A DNA stretch of 64,000 nt from Bolinopsis microptera (taxonomy: Eukaryota > Ctenophora > Tentaculata > Lobata > Bolinopsidae): assembly GCF_026151205.1 (NCBI RefSeq), contig NC_087073.1, positions 19,868,837 through 19,932,836 on the forward strand, given 5' to 3'. A model generated the notes under the pieces. The model searched no databases. It was not told the origin of the DNA and worked only from the letters and a program-made list of their open reading frames with translations. Position 1 is the first letter of the stretch, and every line of letters begins with the position of its first letter. Positions 13,001 to 27,400 of this stretch are shown piece by piece. The position numbers and the translations under genes are program-made.

Positions 13001-16000
13001 GGATTTTTCGTCACATTCGTGCTTTATTAAATCAATGTTAAAGTCACCCGCTAGAACAATCTGCTTTCTCCCGTGAGATCTTAATTTTGATAGGACCTCG
13101 TCGAAACTTTCGATAAACTTAGAAGAATTGCTGGACGGCGATCTGTAAACACTGACTAACAAAACTGTGTTATTTAGCTTTTTACATGATCGGATCTTAG
13201 TGATCAGGAATTCGCCATACAAACTCGGGTCTTGATCCATAGTTAAGTTTTCGATATCATCTGAGAAGCTACATACCCGTTTGTTGACATAAGTAAGTAG
13301 GCCTCCTCCTTTGCAAGATTTTCTGATTGGGGCTTGGTAGGTTGGAGGATGAAAACCATCAATAAGTAAATCATTCAGACCGTTAGCGAGTTTAGTTATG
13401 TTGCAATTGGTTTCATTAAGACGTCATACTTCGCATAACTGGTCGATAATTTGATCTAAATTTTTGTGAATAGAGCGAATATTCAAGGAAAGGATTCCAA
13501 GCTCGTCATCACCAGGCCACGGGATCTGTTTAGGAGATTGGTATGTGCACCTTATTAGTTTATCCGATAGTTCATCCCAAAGTTCACTGTTTTTCTCGGA
13601 ACTCCTAATCTGTTCCCCTATATTATTTATCAGTTTGTTACGGTCGTATGGATTGAAAATTTTGGACTGTAAATTAACAGTAGTAACAGTAGTTCGTAAG
13701 CATAATATCCAAAGCCGGGGATCATTTTAGCGCAGCATTGAAGACAACCGATTACCGAGGCTACCATTAATACACTTTCTATGGCACAAATTGTTGCACC
13801 AGGGACATTCGTTGAGATTTGGGAATTCGTACTAACCATTTATCACATTTGACCGTCTTACTAGATGTTAGCACCATGTTTAGTGTCAACTTTTAAAGTA
13901 TTAATAGATGATAGCGTGACGTGAGCTAGATGATTTTGATATGGAATAAAATAATAAGATCACAAAATAACGTGATGTAGTGAGTTCCTGTATGATATAT
14001 TATATATTAAATAGTTATTACGTGACCTATTAACGTGACTTTAACAATACTAATAGCGAATAAACCATAGATGAAATGTAATTATGGTACACTTCAAATA
14101 TATAGACACGTCATTATCTTAAAGTTCTTCAACAACGGTCGAATTATATTAATATTATTCTAGAAGCTCGACACAGCTGTGCTGTGAGACATTACTCATA
14201 ATGCCTTAACTCATACTTTCATAGTGGCTGACTCATTTGCTTCAGTTTGGTTTAGAATTTCGAGGCTTTCCTCTTATTCCCACAGAATAACACTTAACTG
14301 AATTGATTTCTCTAGTTAGGAGCTGAAGTTAGGGACCCGGACAGAGTGTTCACAAAACCTCGCACGTTTTCTCACTCTTCCCTGGCCCCATTTTCTTGGC
14401 TCACTCATCTGGAGTAGATACTTTCAGTAACTGTTTTTCCGTGTACTTTATTATATATTAATATACAGTAGCAAACCTATATCTACATTTAAACAAGAGT
14501 ATCATTTACAGCCAAAAAATGGTAGTTATCCGAAGTAGTAAAAATAGCTGTAAGGCCTGTACAAAGCGCCTAGTCTCACACAAGATAAGCATCACTTGTA
14601 GTATCTGTTATATGACATATCACCCAAAATGTGCTCACCTAACACCTAGCGACATAACTGAACTTACTGGAGAATGGTCTTGCTACAGCTGCATTTCAGA
14701 AATTCTTCCAGTGGGCGCCGTCATGCCTCTATTACCATCACGGCCTATACAAATCCCAGTCTCCAATAAACGAGAAAAATGTCACACTTGCACAAAAATT
14801 GGGAATGTAAGACAAATGACCAAATGTTGTTACTGTGACAAACTATCCCACACAAGATGTTCTGCTGGCTCAACAGGCTGCAAAGAATGCTTGAGAAAAA
14901 TTTTCCCAGCATATGATGTCTCCATTAGACAGCTTCACATGATAAATTTCAGTAACACTATTAGGTTTAACCCCTTTAATCGCGACCACCTATCAAATCA
15001 AATAGGTGATCGTGATGATACTGATGCTGATTTGAATCCATGGGAAACAACGTCTAGTCTTCTAAATAACTGCAAATACTATACCGCGAAAGCAATAAAA
15101 AATACGAAGGAGTATGAATTAAAACTTTTCTCGCTAAACGTTAGGTCACTTAATGGGAACATTGAAGAATTTCGGGAGAATATAGATCAATACACAAAAT
15201 ACGACGTTCTCTGCTTCAATGAAACAAATTGTAACACGGAATGTTTGCCTTTTCAGGGAGAGGAGCTCGAACTAGACGGTTTCTATCCACCGTAAGTTCA
15301 GACTCCCGCCAGAGCGTCAAATCGTGGTGGAGGATTAGTTATATATGTTAACAAAAAACTATGTGAATTATCTGACATAAACGTTAAGAGCGCTCTATGT
15401 TGCCACGATAATCCTAAGATAGGAGAATTCTTGGTTGCAGAACTTACCTTGAAAGGGCACAAAAACGCGTTAATCTGTAATATATATCGCTCTCCAAGTG
15501 GGGATTTGAATGGTTTCCTTGAACAATTAAAAATTTTCCTCCGTAACTTAGCAAGACATCGAAACAAAAATATCATACTGGCCGGTGATACTAACATAGA
15601 CCTACTAGATTACGGGAGAATAGACTCTGTCACTAAGTATGTGGACACTCTAGCAGAGCATGGGTTCGCTCCTGTGATATCTAGACCAACTAGAGTCACA
15701 GATCACAGTGCGACAATCATTGACCATATTTTCGTCAATAATTGCCACGCTGTTACAAAATCGGGAGTAATTTCTGAGTCAATCTCTGACCACTTGGCAA
15801 CTTTTGTCACAATCATGGTTGATCAGAATAGGCTCAGTTGTAAACTTCAAGAAGATACAACAGAAATGTCTTCTCGAGTAATAAACGATGACAGTATCCA
15901 AAAGTTCGAGAACGACATTTCTGCGGTAGACTGGAACTTGGTTAATAACTATGATTCTGTAGATGAAAAATTTGAGGCTTTCGATAAAAAATATAGTGAA

Positions 16001-19000
16001 CTATACGACCGAAATTTCCCAATTAAGGCAAAAAAGAGTAAACTAGGCCGCCGTAAAAACACAAAGCCGTGGATCCAAGAATGGTTACGGTGCGCATGTG
16101 ATCGCAAAAATAAATTTTATGAAGATTTTGTCACAAACCCGACCACTGAAAATGATATTAGGTACAAGAAAATGAAGAAATTTGTGAATAAACACGTGGA
16201 TAAGGCCAAAAACAAATATTACAACGCGTACTTTACAAAATATTCTAGCGACAGCAGAAAACAATGGCAAATGGTTAATAACTTGTTAAACAGAAAGAAA
16301 AAAGGCAAAATTAAGATAAACAAAATTAACTATAATGGGAGCGAGATAACAGATTCTCAGCAAATTGCGAATAGCTTCAATGACTATTTCTGCAATATAG
16401 CTGAGACTCTTAAGAGAGAAAATGGTCTCGTATGCTCTGAGGGCAGGACTATCGTAATAGAAACTCAAGATAGCAAATGCCAGCGGAGCATGAATCTAGA
16501 AGATTCGTCCGCATCAGAAATAATTGAAATAGTTAAGGGTTTGAAGATTAAGTCGACTTCTGATATGAGTATACTTCCCCTGAAAAAAGTGAGCAATATA
16601 CTTGCACCAGTGCTTAGCTGCCTAGTCTCTGCGTCTCTACATCAGGGGAAGTTTCCGCATAAATTGAAAATCGCGAAAGTAGTTCCACTTCACAAAGGTG
16701 GGTCACGTGCTGAAGTTTCAAACTATCGACCTATCTCACTACTCTCATGTTTCTCAAAAATCTTTGAAAAAATTATGCAAGCGCGACTATTACATCACTT
16801 AAAGACAGAGAAAATCCTATTTGACTCTCAATACGGATTTCGGGCTGGGCACAGCTGCGAACATGCTTTACTAGAAGCCCAAAACCATATTCACAGGGCA
16901 CTAGAAAAAAAGCAGGTCACAGCACTGCTTCTATTGGACTACAGCAAGGCCTTTGACATGGTTGACAGCAGTATTCTTCTGAGAAAACTTGAGCACTATG
17001 GAGTTCGGGGGTTGGCTTTATCTTGGTTTCACTCATATCTAACCGATAGAGAGCAATACGTGAGCGTCAACAACTGCAAGTCCTCTCATCTCAAACTTAA
17101 CTACGGAGTACCACAGGGCTCCATTCTCGGACCAATTCTGTTCATAATCTACATCAACGACCTTCCTCAGATTAGTAATTTAGCTAAACATATTTATTTC
17201 GCCGACGACGCAAACCTAATAATAAGTACAGATACATTTGAACAACTTAATGCATTGGTGAATGAGATTCTGACTTTGATAATTGATTGGGTTACTAATA
17301 ACGGGCTTAAATTAAATGCTAGCAAAACTAAATATATGATCTTTACAAATAAGAAAACTAAGGATATAGAAATCTACATGGGAGGTGAGCGACTAAAGCA
17401 AAGTTATCACGAAAAGTTTCTTGGCGTGATCATTGATACTAAGCTAAATTGAGCCCACCACATTAGACATTTAGCCACTAAAGTATCTAGAAATGCGGGT
17501 ATTCTCTACAAACTCAAAGGCTCAGTACCTAACAAAGCACTCAAGTTGATATACAACAGCTTTGTTCAGTCTCACTTGTACTACTGCTGCACAGTTTGGG
17601 GAACAAGATCGCTAAACTCCGTTAAAAGAGTCTTCTCGGCCCAGAAAAAGGGCATTCGCGCTGCAGATAACCAATACCACCGCTATTTTTATGACAAAGA
17701 TCTGAATAGCACACCTTCACACACAAAGGAAATTTTCAATAAACTAGAAGTATTAGCTTTACCGAACGTGATAGCTAAATGTATATTATGCTTAATGCAC
17801 AAAGTTTATTCTAACACTGCACCACCAAATATTATAAGAATGTTCACTGTTTCAAACTTAAACGCACCTAGAAGAGAACCTGAGTTCTTTGCAGTACCAT
17901 TTAACCGTTTATGTAATTCAGACAAGAGCATTTCTTACATTGGGCCTAAGTTATATAACCAAACAGTCAACATTATTAACAAGGACATAAAATATGTCAC
18001 CACTTGCCTACAAGACAATTTCCTAAATTCATTCAAGTCTACAGTCAACAAGCATGTGCTTACTGCACAAGCACATAAACCGGATGACAAGGACTGGGAC
18101 AACTCAAATTTCGTACTTTTAGAAATTTAAATAATTTGATACAACATACGTTGATCATAATAACGAGCAACAAAACTTTAACCTCATAACAAAATATGAC
18201 TATCTTCGAGCATTTTTTACAATGCTATCGACACCGCGCAATTTCACTGTCATTTACAACTTTTAAAAGATAAAAATATCACCGCGCATTCTTCAGACCC
18301 TGTGTCGCTGTTCTAAATTTATGTCAAGAGATAAGAGTTATTTAAAATTCTTAATAGTACTATTTAAATTTGCTAATAGCATAATCATATTTTATACATT
18401 ATTAATACTTTATACATTGTGTGCATATATTTATATTTGATTGTAATTAAAGATTTTAAGGCGTTAGTGCCGAGTAATGCCTTCGGGTAGTGCTCCTCAA
18501 TCAATTTATCCCTTATCATGTTACACCGTTTGTTAATCGTATCAAAAACCCTGAACCTATTCTCAAAAGAGTGGGAATTTATCCGCCTCGCTGTGTCCTA
18601 CGCCTTAATTAACTGCACTGAAATCCTGATGGCGTTCATTACCCTTATGTTCGCTGGACACATCAGCCCGGCTCATCTCACCGGAGTGGGACTCGCTAAC
18701 ACTCTCTTTAACTTGATAGTTGCCCCGATATCTGCTGGATTCGCATCCGTCCTCGTACTTACGGTCCTCAGGTGCATGGTTCTAAGGGTGAGCTTGGGAC
18801 GGTGTTTTTAAAATGTCTATTCCAGGGTTGGATCTTGCTCCTCATTGTTCTGGGTCCGTACTTAAATGTTGTGTTCATCATAGATCGTCTGCCGGACCCT
18901 ACGCTGCAACTTGATGATACGTTAGTTGACGAGTTGTCCATTGGTGGCGAGGACAGCTACCGAGATATTGCAGTGAAATATCTCAGGATAACATTCCTTA

Positions 19001-21419
19001 TGGAGTTTTTTGATTACACCTTTGCAATGATCTGCAAGTATTTCGCTATTCAGGAGCAGACAAAGTTTGTTTCCGTCGTTTCCGTGGTGATGGTGTCGTT
19101 TCACCTCCTTACTAACTATGTCATGGTCGTTGTGATAGAATTTGGTTTGGATGGGCTTGGACTAGCAGCTATTTTTAGCAGAATATTGTCTTTGGCCGTT
19201 TGCTTAACGATATGCTTCGTTATGATAAAGAGAGGCCAGTTATCTTGGAATGGGATCAGTACCCGCGCTCTCCAAGGCTGGACACCTATGTTAAAACTAG
19301 GTCTATTTGGTGCACTCAGCGTGTTTGCTGAAATGGCTCTATTCGAGATATCAACCTTCTGCAGCCAGTTCGATGGAGCCACAGCTTTCTCCGTTGTCAT
19401 TATCGTGCACCAACTGGTGACCATCTGGTGGTCAATAGCTCTGGGGATGTCAGAAGCAGCTGCCACCCTCATCGGAACAGCTCTGGGTGAGGGAGACGCT
19501 GTAAAAACAAAGCTGTGCATGAAGTTGACAGTGGTGAACTCTGTGTTAGTGTCGAGTGTGCTTGCTGTGGCGTCCTATTGTTTAATGAGCTACCAGGTTG
19601 CGTTATTCTCATCTGATAACGATGTGAAGAGTATGTTCATGACCACTTTCTGGATTATATGTCTTGGCATTCCTGTTGATCATATTCAGACCGTCTTAAA
19701 TCAAGGTATACTTGTTGCATTTGGGGCACAAGATTTCACCTGCTGTACAATGAATATATCCTGCTACTTTATAGGCCTCCCAATCGTGCTGGGGACCATC
19801 TTCTTAACTGATATGAGGTTGTCGGAGTCTTTATTGGGCTGATTACAGCGGCGGCGGTCATTTTGATATCTGCTGTGCTGAAAATTTGGACGGTGAACAT
19901 TGAAACAGAGATAGGGAAATCTAGAGAAAGAGTAGCTTCGGTTGAAAACGTTGGAGGGGCGGAAAGGCCAAGGCAACCCCTTCGGCCCTTCTGCTCGAAG
20001 ATCAAGAAGATGATACCTTTGTGATGGAATTAGATATTATATTGCCGAACGAAAGTGCAGATCGCTCACCTGAGCCATGTGAGGATAACAACAAAAAGGA
20101 AATATCACGCGTTTTTCTTGCGATTGCTTGCGCAGGGTTAGTTTTTGTAACTCTTGCTGGGGTTTCCCTGACCAGGAAATCTAAATAAGAATTTAGCCTC
20201 CATTCCTGAGTGATTCTCAAGAGTTTTTTTTTCGTTAATCTACTTTTTAATTAACTTATAGACAACAAAGAAACTTAGATCTTACTTATGGTGAGTTTCG
20301 GTTCTATTCTCGACAGTAGTCATTTTAAAAACCCTACCTTATCGGACCTTATTTGGACGGACATTACTTGAACGCTGGAGGCCCTAGCGTTCACCTTAAT
20401 GTCCGTTCAAATAAAGTCCGTTCAATTAATGTCCGTCCAAGTTAAAGTCCGTTCAATTTTTTTATATAAAATTTTAACAATCTGAATTGTAAATATCACA
20501 TTATTGCATGATCACTATCTTGAAGTTGATCTTCGGCTTCTTCTACCTCCACATTTTCTTTTACAACTGGTTGTCTGTCTAACTCGTAGTTGTACCGGGC
20601 AATGAATGATCCCAACTGCTCTACTAGAGAGATACTTGAATGCCTAAAGTACAGCTTAAACTTTATCTCTAGCCCCCCACTCGGTATAGGCGACCTTCAG
20701 TGGCTTATGTCAGCTACGATACATTCTACCATACCAACCATCTCGATAAAGTAGAAGACAAACCGGGATATCTCCCTGCACGAAAACCCATTTGATGAAG
20801 ATGATATGTGATATTAGTTATTACTACTAGCAGGAACCCGTCTAACCCTAAAATGGTGTCAAGAATCAAGAGACTAAAACAATTATTACCTACTAGCAGG
20901 AACCCGTTTAACCCTAAAGTGGTGTCAAGACTCGAGAGACTAAAATAATTATTATCTATTTAATTCGCGTTTTTGACACCACTTGAGAGTCCAAATTTTG
21001 GGCACTAAAATTATTATTCCTTGGCCAATTTTTTATTTTTTCATGCTGATTTGAAGGCCATTAAAGCATTTGACCCAGTCAAAAAAGTTTCAGTTGTATA
21101 TGTTTTACGGTTTTTGCGGAAAGTCGCGTTAAAGTTGATGCCGTGGTGTCAGTAAAATGGCACGGATATATACACATATATATATCGTCTCGCTTTATAT
21201 ATAGTAAGATTTAATTCGCGTTTTTGACACCACTTGTGGTACCAAATTTTGGGCTCTAAAACTCCTATTTCTTGGCCAATTTTTATTTTTTCATGCTGAT
21301 TTGGAGGCCATTAAAGCATTTGACCCAGTCAAAAAAGTTTCAGTTGTATATCTTTGACGGTTTTTGCAGAAATTCGCGTTAAAGTTGATGCCGTGGTGTC
21401 AGTAAAATGGCACAGATAA

Positions 21420-21450
<31 letters not shown>

Positions 21451-24400
21451 CGTCTCGCTTTATATATAGTAAGATTGTATTAGATAATGATCATGTACAC
21501 ATATTTTAACATTTTTACTGATTAAAGACTGATTTTCTTGCTCACTGTATGAAAAATGGATTTGAAAATCATTTGCTAAAATAAAAAAAACGTAAAAAAA
21601 AAGATGAAAAAAATTCGGATTTTTGATGGTTTTGATTGCCTTCTAGCGTTCATATTAATGTCCGTTCATAATTATGTCCGTTTAAGTAATGTCCGTCCAA
21701 ATAAGGTCCGATAAGGTATATATTATTCCAATTAGCTACTTTTTTTCTTGTCAATAACATTATCTATCATATTCATAAGTAAAGGTAACGGTTTTCTAAA
21801 TTCAAACTCAATTTCATTAATAAGTTCACGTCCTTGTTAAAAAATCATGGCAATTAATATTAATTATGATACTCTTGAAATGTTCAGATAATCCTTGCAT
21901 CATTAACCACGACGGTGGAATTCTTCTGAAGTGCGGCTACATTAATAGGATTAAGAACTACTGAGTCTCTGGTGCTCCTTATGCTTACAGTAGATATGCG
22001 AGTAAAATTTCTACTCGCATATCTACCAGAAACATCCTGGTCCCTCATCTCTATCTGCTTGCCCATCACCCACAACACTTTGTTATCAACATAAGTCTTG
22101 AAACTCTTGATGTTGAAGTAGAATATGATAGGATTTGAGAAGGGTGATATAAAAGTTGCTACAGCAGCTACTGTATAGAGTCTGAGGTTGTTCACCGTCA
22201 TCGGTTCTTTCCTGTGCGGAAAATGATGCTGTTTGAAAACAATAGCGTAGTAAATGTTATATCACGTAAATATGAGTCTGATTTCCGGCTTGCACACGTC
22301 ATTTATAAAGTTGCAGATAAATCTTGTAGCCGATCACTAAAAAAAAAAGAAAAAAAAAAAGAAAAATAAAAGAAAAAGCGATGGAGACAGCTAGAAGAGC
22401 CAACACGCTATGTCTGGTCAGTTTCCGAACACTTCTTATGAGCAGCATTAGCCAGATCGCTGTTGCTAGGATCACACCAAGTGGTACTAAGAGGTTGCTG
22501 TAGAGGGTGGCTTGCTCGAGCAGGTTCGGGGGGATGAACCTGTAGTCCAAAGTGCACGCGAAGACCAGCGGGCTGAACGTGATGTCTCGTGAGGCTACCA
22601 CATTACTAGTTACGATCAAGATGAGGACGATAACCCACAATGTGGCCGATATGACAGCGCCGCAATTTTTCGTTCTCAGTCTGGCTCGTAGTGGAAATAT
22701 CAAAACTGTCAGCTCACTGATGTTGAGACTGGCTATTAGGTAGGTACTCATGAAGCCCAGGATATACAGAGCGTATGTAGTCACCACACATAGCTCCCTC
22801 CCGTAGATCCACTCCTGTTCCACTGTAGATCCTACTGTAGGCAGGATGATGAAGACCGTGAAACCAACGCCGGCAACAGCTAGGTTCTGTATCAGGACAA
22901 CTGAGACTTTGTCTAGTTTGAGGACTAGCGATGAGAGGAGGAGAGCGAGGTTACCAAAGAGGGAGAAGATACCCGTCACCAAACACCATGTTATCAGACA
23001 ATATCTACCGTAATCTGGTACGCTGTATGGATCCAGTCGGTTATCTTTAGTTTCTGTATCCATAATTTACTCAACCTTAAATAAAATTACAAATTAGTCA
23101 GATTTAAAACAAGGAAATTGATATTATATAATGAGTAATGGAGGAGGGTCACAAAATTATTGTGTCCCGGTGCACTCACAAGTGGCTAATAGTAATAACA
23201 TGTCAATTTTATATTATATATGAATTTATAACTGCACGGTACCTTTGAGTCAACTGTTTATAAGTGCGTCGATACATAAGTTAAGCAGACGTATGATCCT
23301 TATTTCCAAGAATTGAGACAGTTGTACGATAACGCTGTTCAATAATTCCTACGACAAGTAGATACACAATAATTCATTACAAAATTTACCGCTAATTTAG
23401 TGCTAAATCTTGGGACAGTTCTGGAACTTCCAGATTGTTGGATTGGAACAGGAAAGCTGTTGAATCCGTGGTGCCATCCCTATGCTATGTTTCTGGATCG
23501 TGAAAGAAGAGGGGCTGTGTTGATTCCATCTGTTGTATGCGAACATTTCGGTATGGAGGATCCGATCCAGGAGCAAAGTCACAACACTGACTTATATGGC
23601 TCATGTGGTGCATAATAACAAGAATCACATGTGCGCTACCTACACTGTATATCGTCACGCACTGTATATCGATTGACGATAAAGGGGTGTCGATATACAT
23701 GGCGATATGCAGTGTGACTAATTCCTGCTAAAATAAAGTAGAATCGTCTGATTATTATGCTAATAAGCCTAATGGGCTAATCACTAAAATAATAATAATA
23801 TACTGGTTATAATGAGTATATATTATCAAGGGAGGACATTGTATGTTGAAACAATTGAAACTCGAGAATCTATGACTATTAGTATTATACTATTATAGTA
23901 AGGCACGTCAGATGGCATCTTGGGTTCTTGGAGTATTCAAAGACAGGACAAAACCTGTTATGCTCCAGCTCTACAAACCCCTGATAACTCGATAAGGTCC
24001 AGAGTGGAGTACCTTAAGAACGACAAATTTAGTCTACCATAAATTTAGTCAAACTTTTGACTAAAATTGTTGTTTTTTTGGCGACTAATATTAAAGCAGA
24101 CCAAAATTTTAGTAAGTTAGTAGAGCAAATATGACATGAATATTATTAAGCTAACATTGTTTATAATTAATATATGACATCACCGTTCCTACTGCACAAA
24201 ACCGTACCAAAGTCCTATTGCACTTAAAGGGTTAGAGCTCCTCTTAGACATTACATTTTTAATCGATCCATCCCGATGCATGCTCTGTTGAAACGGCTGA
24301 AGGATCATATCGACATAAACTACGTCGTTCCGACAGAAATGGTAAAGTCGAAAAAGGGTGAAAAAGAAACTGAACAGTGTACTGAAGAACGTAGTACTGA

Positions 24401-27400
24401 TACAGAGTCACAAACTCTGGATCTGATGTTATTGAAATTCCTGAGTAATGCATTGCAGCTTAATCTGTAATGCTCAGACGGGGTAGACTAAATTTGTCGT
24501 TCTTAAGGTAAATGGGAATGGAAAATGGTCTAGAAAAGTCGAAAAATGTGACTAAAATTGTTGTAGACTAAAAATTTGCGAAATTTGTGACTAAAATTAT
24601 GGTAACCAAAATTATGGTAACCAAATTTATTGTGAACCAAATTTATTGGCCCTAAGGTAATACTTAGGAGGCCTTTATAGTAATGATAAAACAACTAATA
24701 TAATGTTATAATTATAGGTACAAATACGACTTATATACTAATCGCTATCAGGTCATACTAAGACATTGGTCGGTTCGAGGGAAGATCGCTCCTCTACTGA
24801 TACTCTTGATAGCAGCAAGTGATATCCTCAAATCAGCCAGTAAAATATACAACATACTCGTTTTATTGTCTCCAGATCTCCTGGAAAAAGGTATCTACTT
24901 AAACATGTAATAGAACTACATAGAAATAGCTTTATCCCGACTAGCAAGTTCGGGGTACTACAGGTGTAGCCTAGACAGATAAATAAACATTAAACAGCTA
25001 TAAATACCAGTTAGATTTAGTCATTTCTACTTTTATCGTTATCCGTAGATAAATCTGACCAAGAAACTTATATTTCAGAGAACCCTTCAACCATGTGCAA
25101 GATATCCAGTGGAATGTTCGTGCTGTTCTTCAGGGCCTCTCTCTATTGCCATCTTTTTCTCAGCATCCACCGAGTGAAAATCCTCAAAAACCCAACTGCG
25201 AAACTCTCAAAACTTGCTGTAATCGTGCCCCTGGCATTGGTATCTGTCTATCTGCTCGTATCAACTATTATATTGTGTGCTGGTCCACATCTAGTGTGGT
25301 ATCCGGCAGCGCAGATAGCCTGGCACCCACGGCGACAGAACGACAAAGTTTACTGGTACGCTGAATTAGTGAGTATGGGAACTGACAGCGGTCTGGCAGT
25401 CATCGGAATTACAGTGTCATCAGTCATTACAGTGTCCCACATCAGGAACCACATAAAGGAGAGTCTGGTTAAGAACTCAGATAAGATAAAGAGAAGTGCA
25501 GTGACGGTCCAATGGCTCACTGCCAACACACTGCTACTTTTCACAACTTGGTTTCTCTTGACCATCGCTATTAAGGTAAGGGCTCTTCATGTACAGGGAA
25601 GAGGAGGAATTGCCTTTCAAGGCGACCCCAAAATTATGGAAAAGCTCCCTTTTCTGGTTACCATCTCTGTTGAACAGCGTATTCACTCCCCTCATATTGA
25701 TAATCAGGAACAACATCAATGTAAAAACTATATTCTGGAGTCAAAAAGAGGGACAGGATAAGTAAAATTTGACGTCTGGGAGACTATTTTTATACTTTTA
25801 TTGTTTGCTTATTCGACAGTACTCTTTTTCTTATTGATAACTAATCTGATGGAGATTTGAAATTAACGAGATTCTCTGGTATTTTACCTGTTTAAGTGAT
25901 GTTATCTGCTGGTTGACGCTTTTAACGAAAGAGTTGTAACGTTCTGCGTCGTATTCCGACATTCTAATCTCCTCTAATCGTTTCTTAAAAGCTCGTTGAC
26001 CCATTTCCCGAGCAGCTTTTTGCACCTAAACAAACCTTCGTTTAGATATCTGATATTTTTTCTAAGAACTAAACCAGTAAACAGTAAACAGTGTAGAATA
26101 ATAATGCATGTCTTTGAGTAATTTTGTGTGAATGATCTTATTGTGGCAAATTTGTAACAGCGACCTTTGTATTCTTTCAACAAAAAACAATTTTAATCTC
26201 ACAAAAGTTTCATATTGATAAGATAAAAGAAACCTCATCAGGAACTGAGTTCTTCTCCTCGTCAGAGAGCTGATGGACGTTGTGCCCGGCATCTAGCCTA
26301 TATGGTCCTCCTTTACCTCCTAGACCTGAGTAATATGGTAACTATCATGAGGGGATTCATAAGAGCTGGACTTGACAACAAAATAAGTGTAAAACCCAAA
26401 GTTTGCGGACCAACCAATTTGAAAAAAATCGATGAACAATAATCAGCGAATATTGAATCACAGTCAAGCTATTAAAATGATTAACTACAATTTACTGAAA
26501 TATAACCATCAAAGCCAGTAAAACAGTATTATATCTCACCGGCAGTGTCCCTACCCCCAGTACCACCTGCCCACGTGTTGCCACCCACGTGCGGGGCGTT
26601 ATCCGGGTCTATCTTGCCGTGTTTGGGGTCCGTCACATCCTCCCCACTGTCCCGGTCTATGTTGAGTTGAGTGGGTGGGTCTCCCACCATGCTCCGCCAG
26701 GTATCGTACGATACAGCTAATCTTTCATCCGTCAACTCCCACCCCTGGATTGCATAGTTTTTTTTGCCCTACTTTTTAATTTTGAAAATAAACCTGGGGG
26801 GGAGCCAAGTAGATATTTGTAGATATTTGTAGATTAATGTAGGATGGATAATCCACGAAAAAAGTGGATGACATTATACAAATTTATACATTTATCTCAA
26901 AAAATTCAGTAGAATTTCTGGGCACATATTTGAGATAACATTTTTTTTAGATAAATGTAGATATTTGTAGATTATTGTCAATGGATAATTCACGAAAATT
27001 CTACAAATTCTACAAATTTATACATTTATCTCCAAAAATTCAGTACAATTTCTGGGCACATATTTGAAATATACATTTTTTGTAGATAAATGTAGATATT
27101 TGTAGATTATTGTAATGGATAATTCACGAAAAAAGTGGATGACATTATCCAAATGTCTACAAAAATCTACTTGGCTCCCCCCCCCCCCCCCCCCCCCCAA
27201 ACCTGGCATTTCATTGTGTGATTAACGAATGCTAATCGGATTGAAGTCAGTAATATGAGAGTAAGTAAGTTACCTGAAGAGTTCCTCCAGTGGTGAGTGT
27301 GTGGATATCATCTAGTCCATTTAGTGCTGACATCATATCCAGGGGACTGTCGTATCTAGGATAATATGTCAAACTTAGGTTACCAATAAGTAATAGTTTA

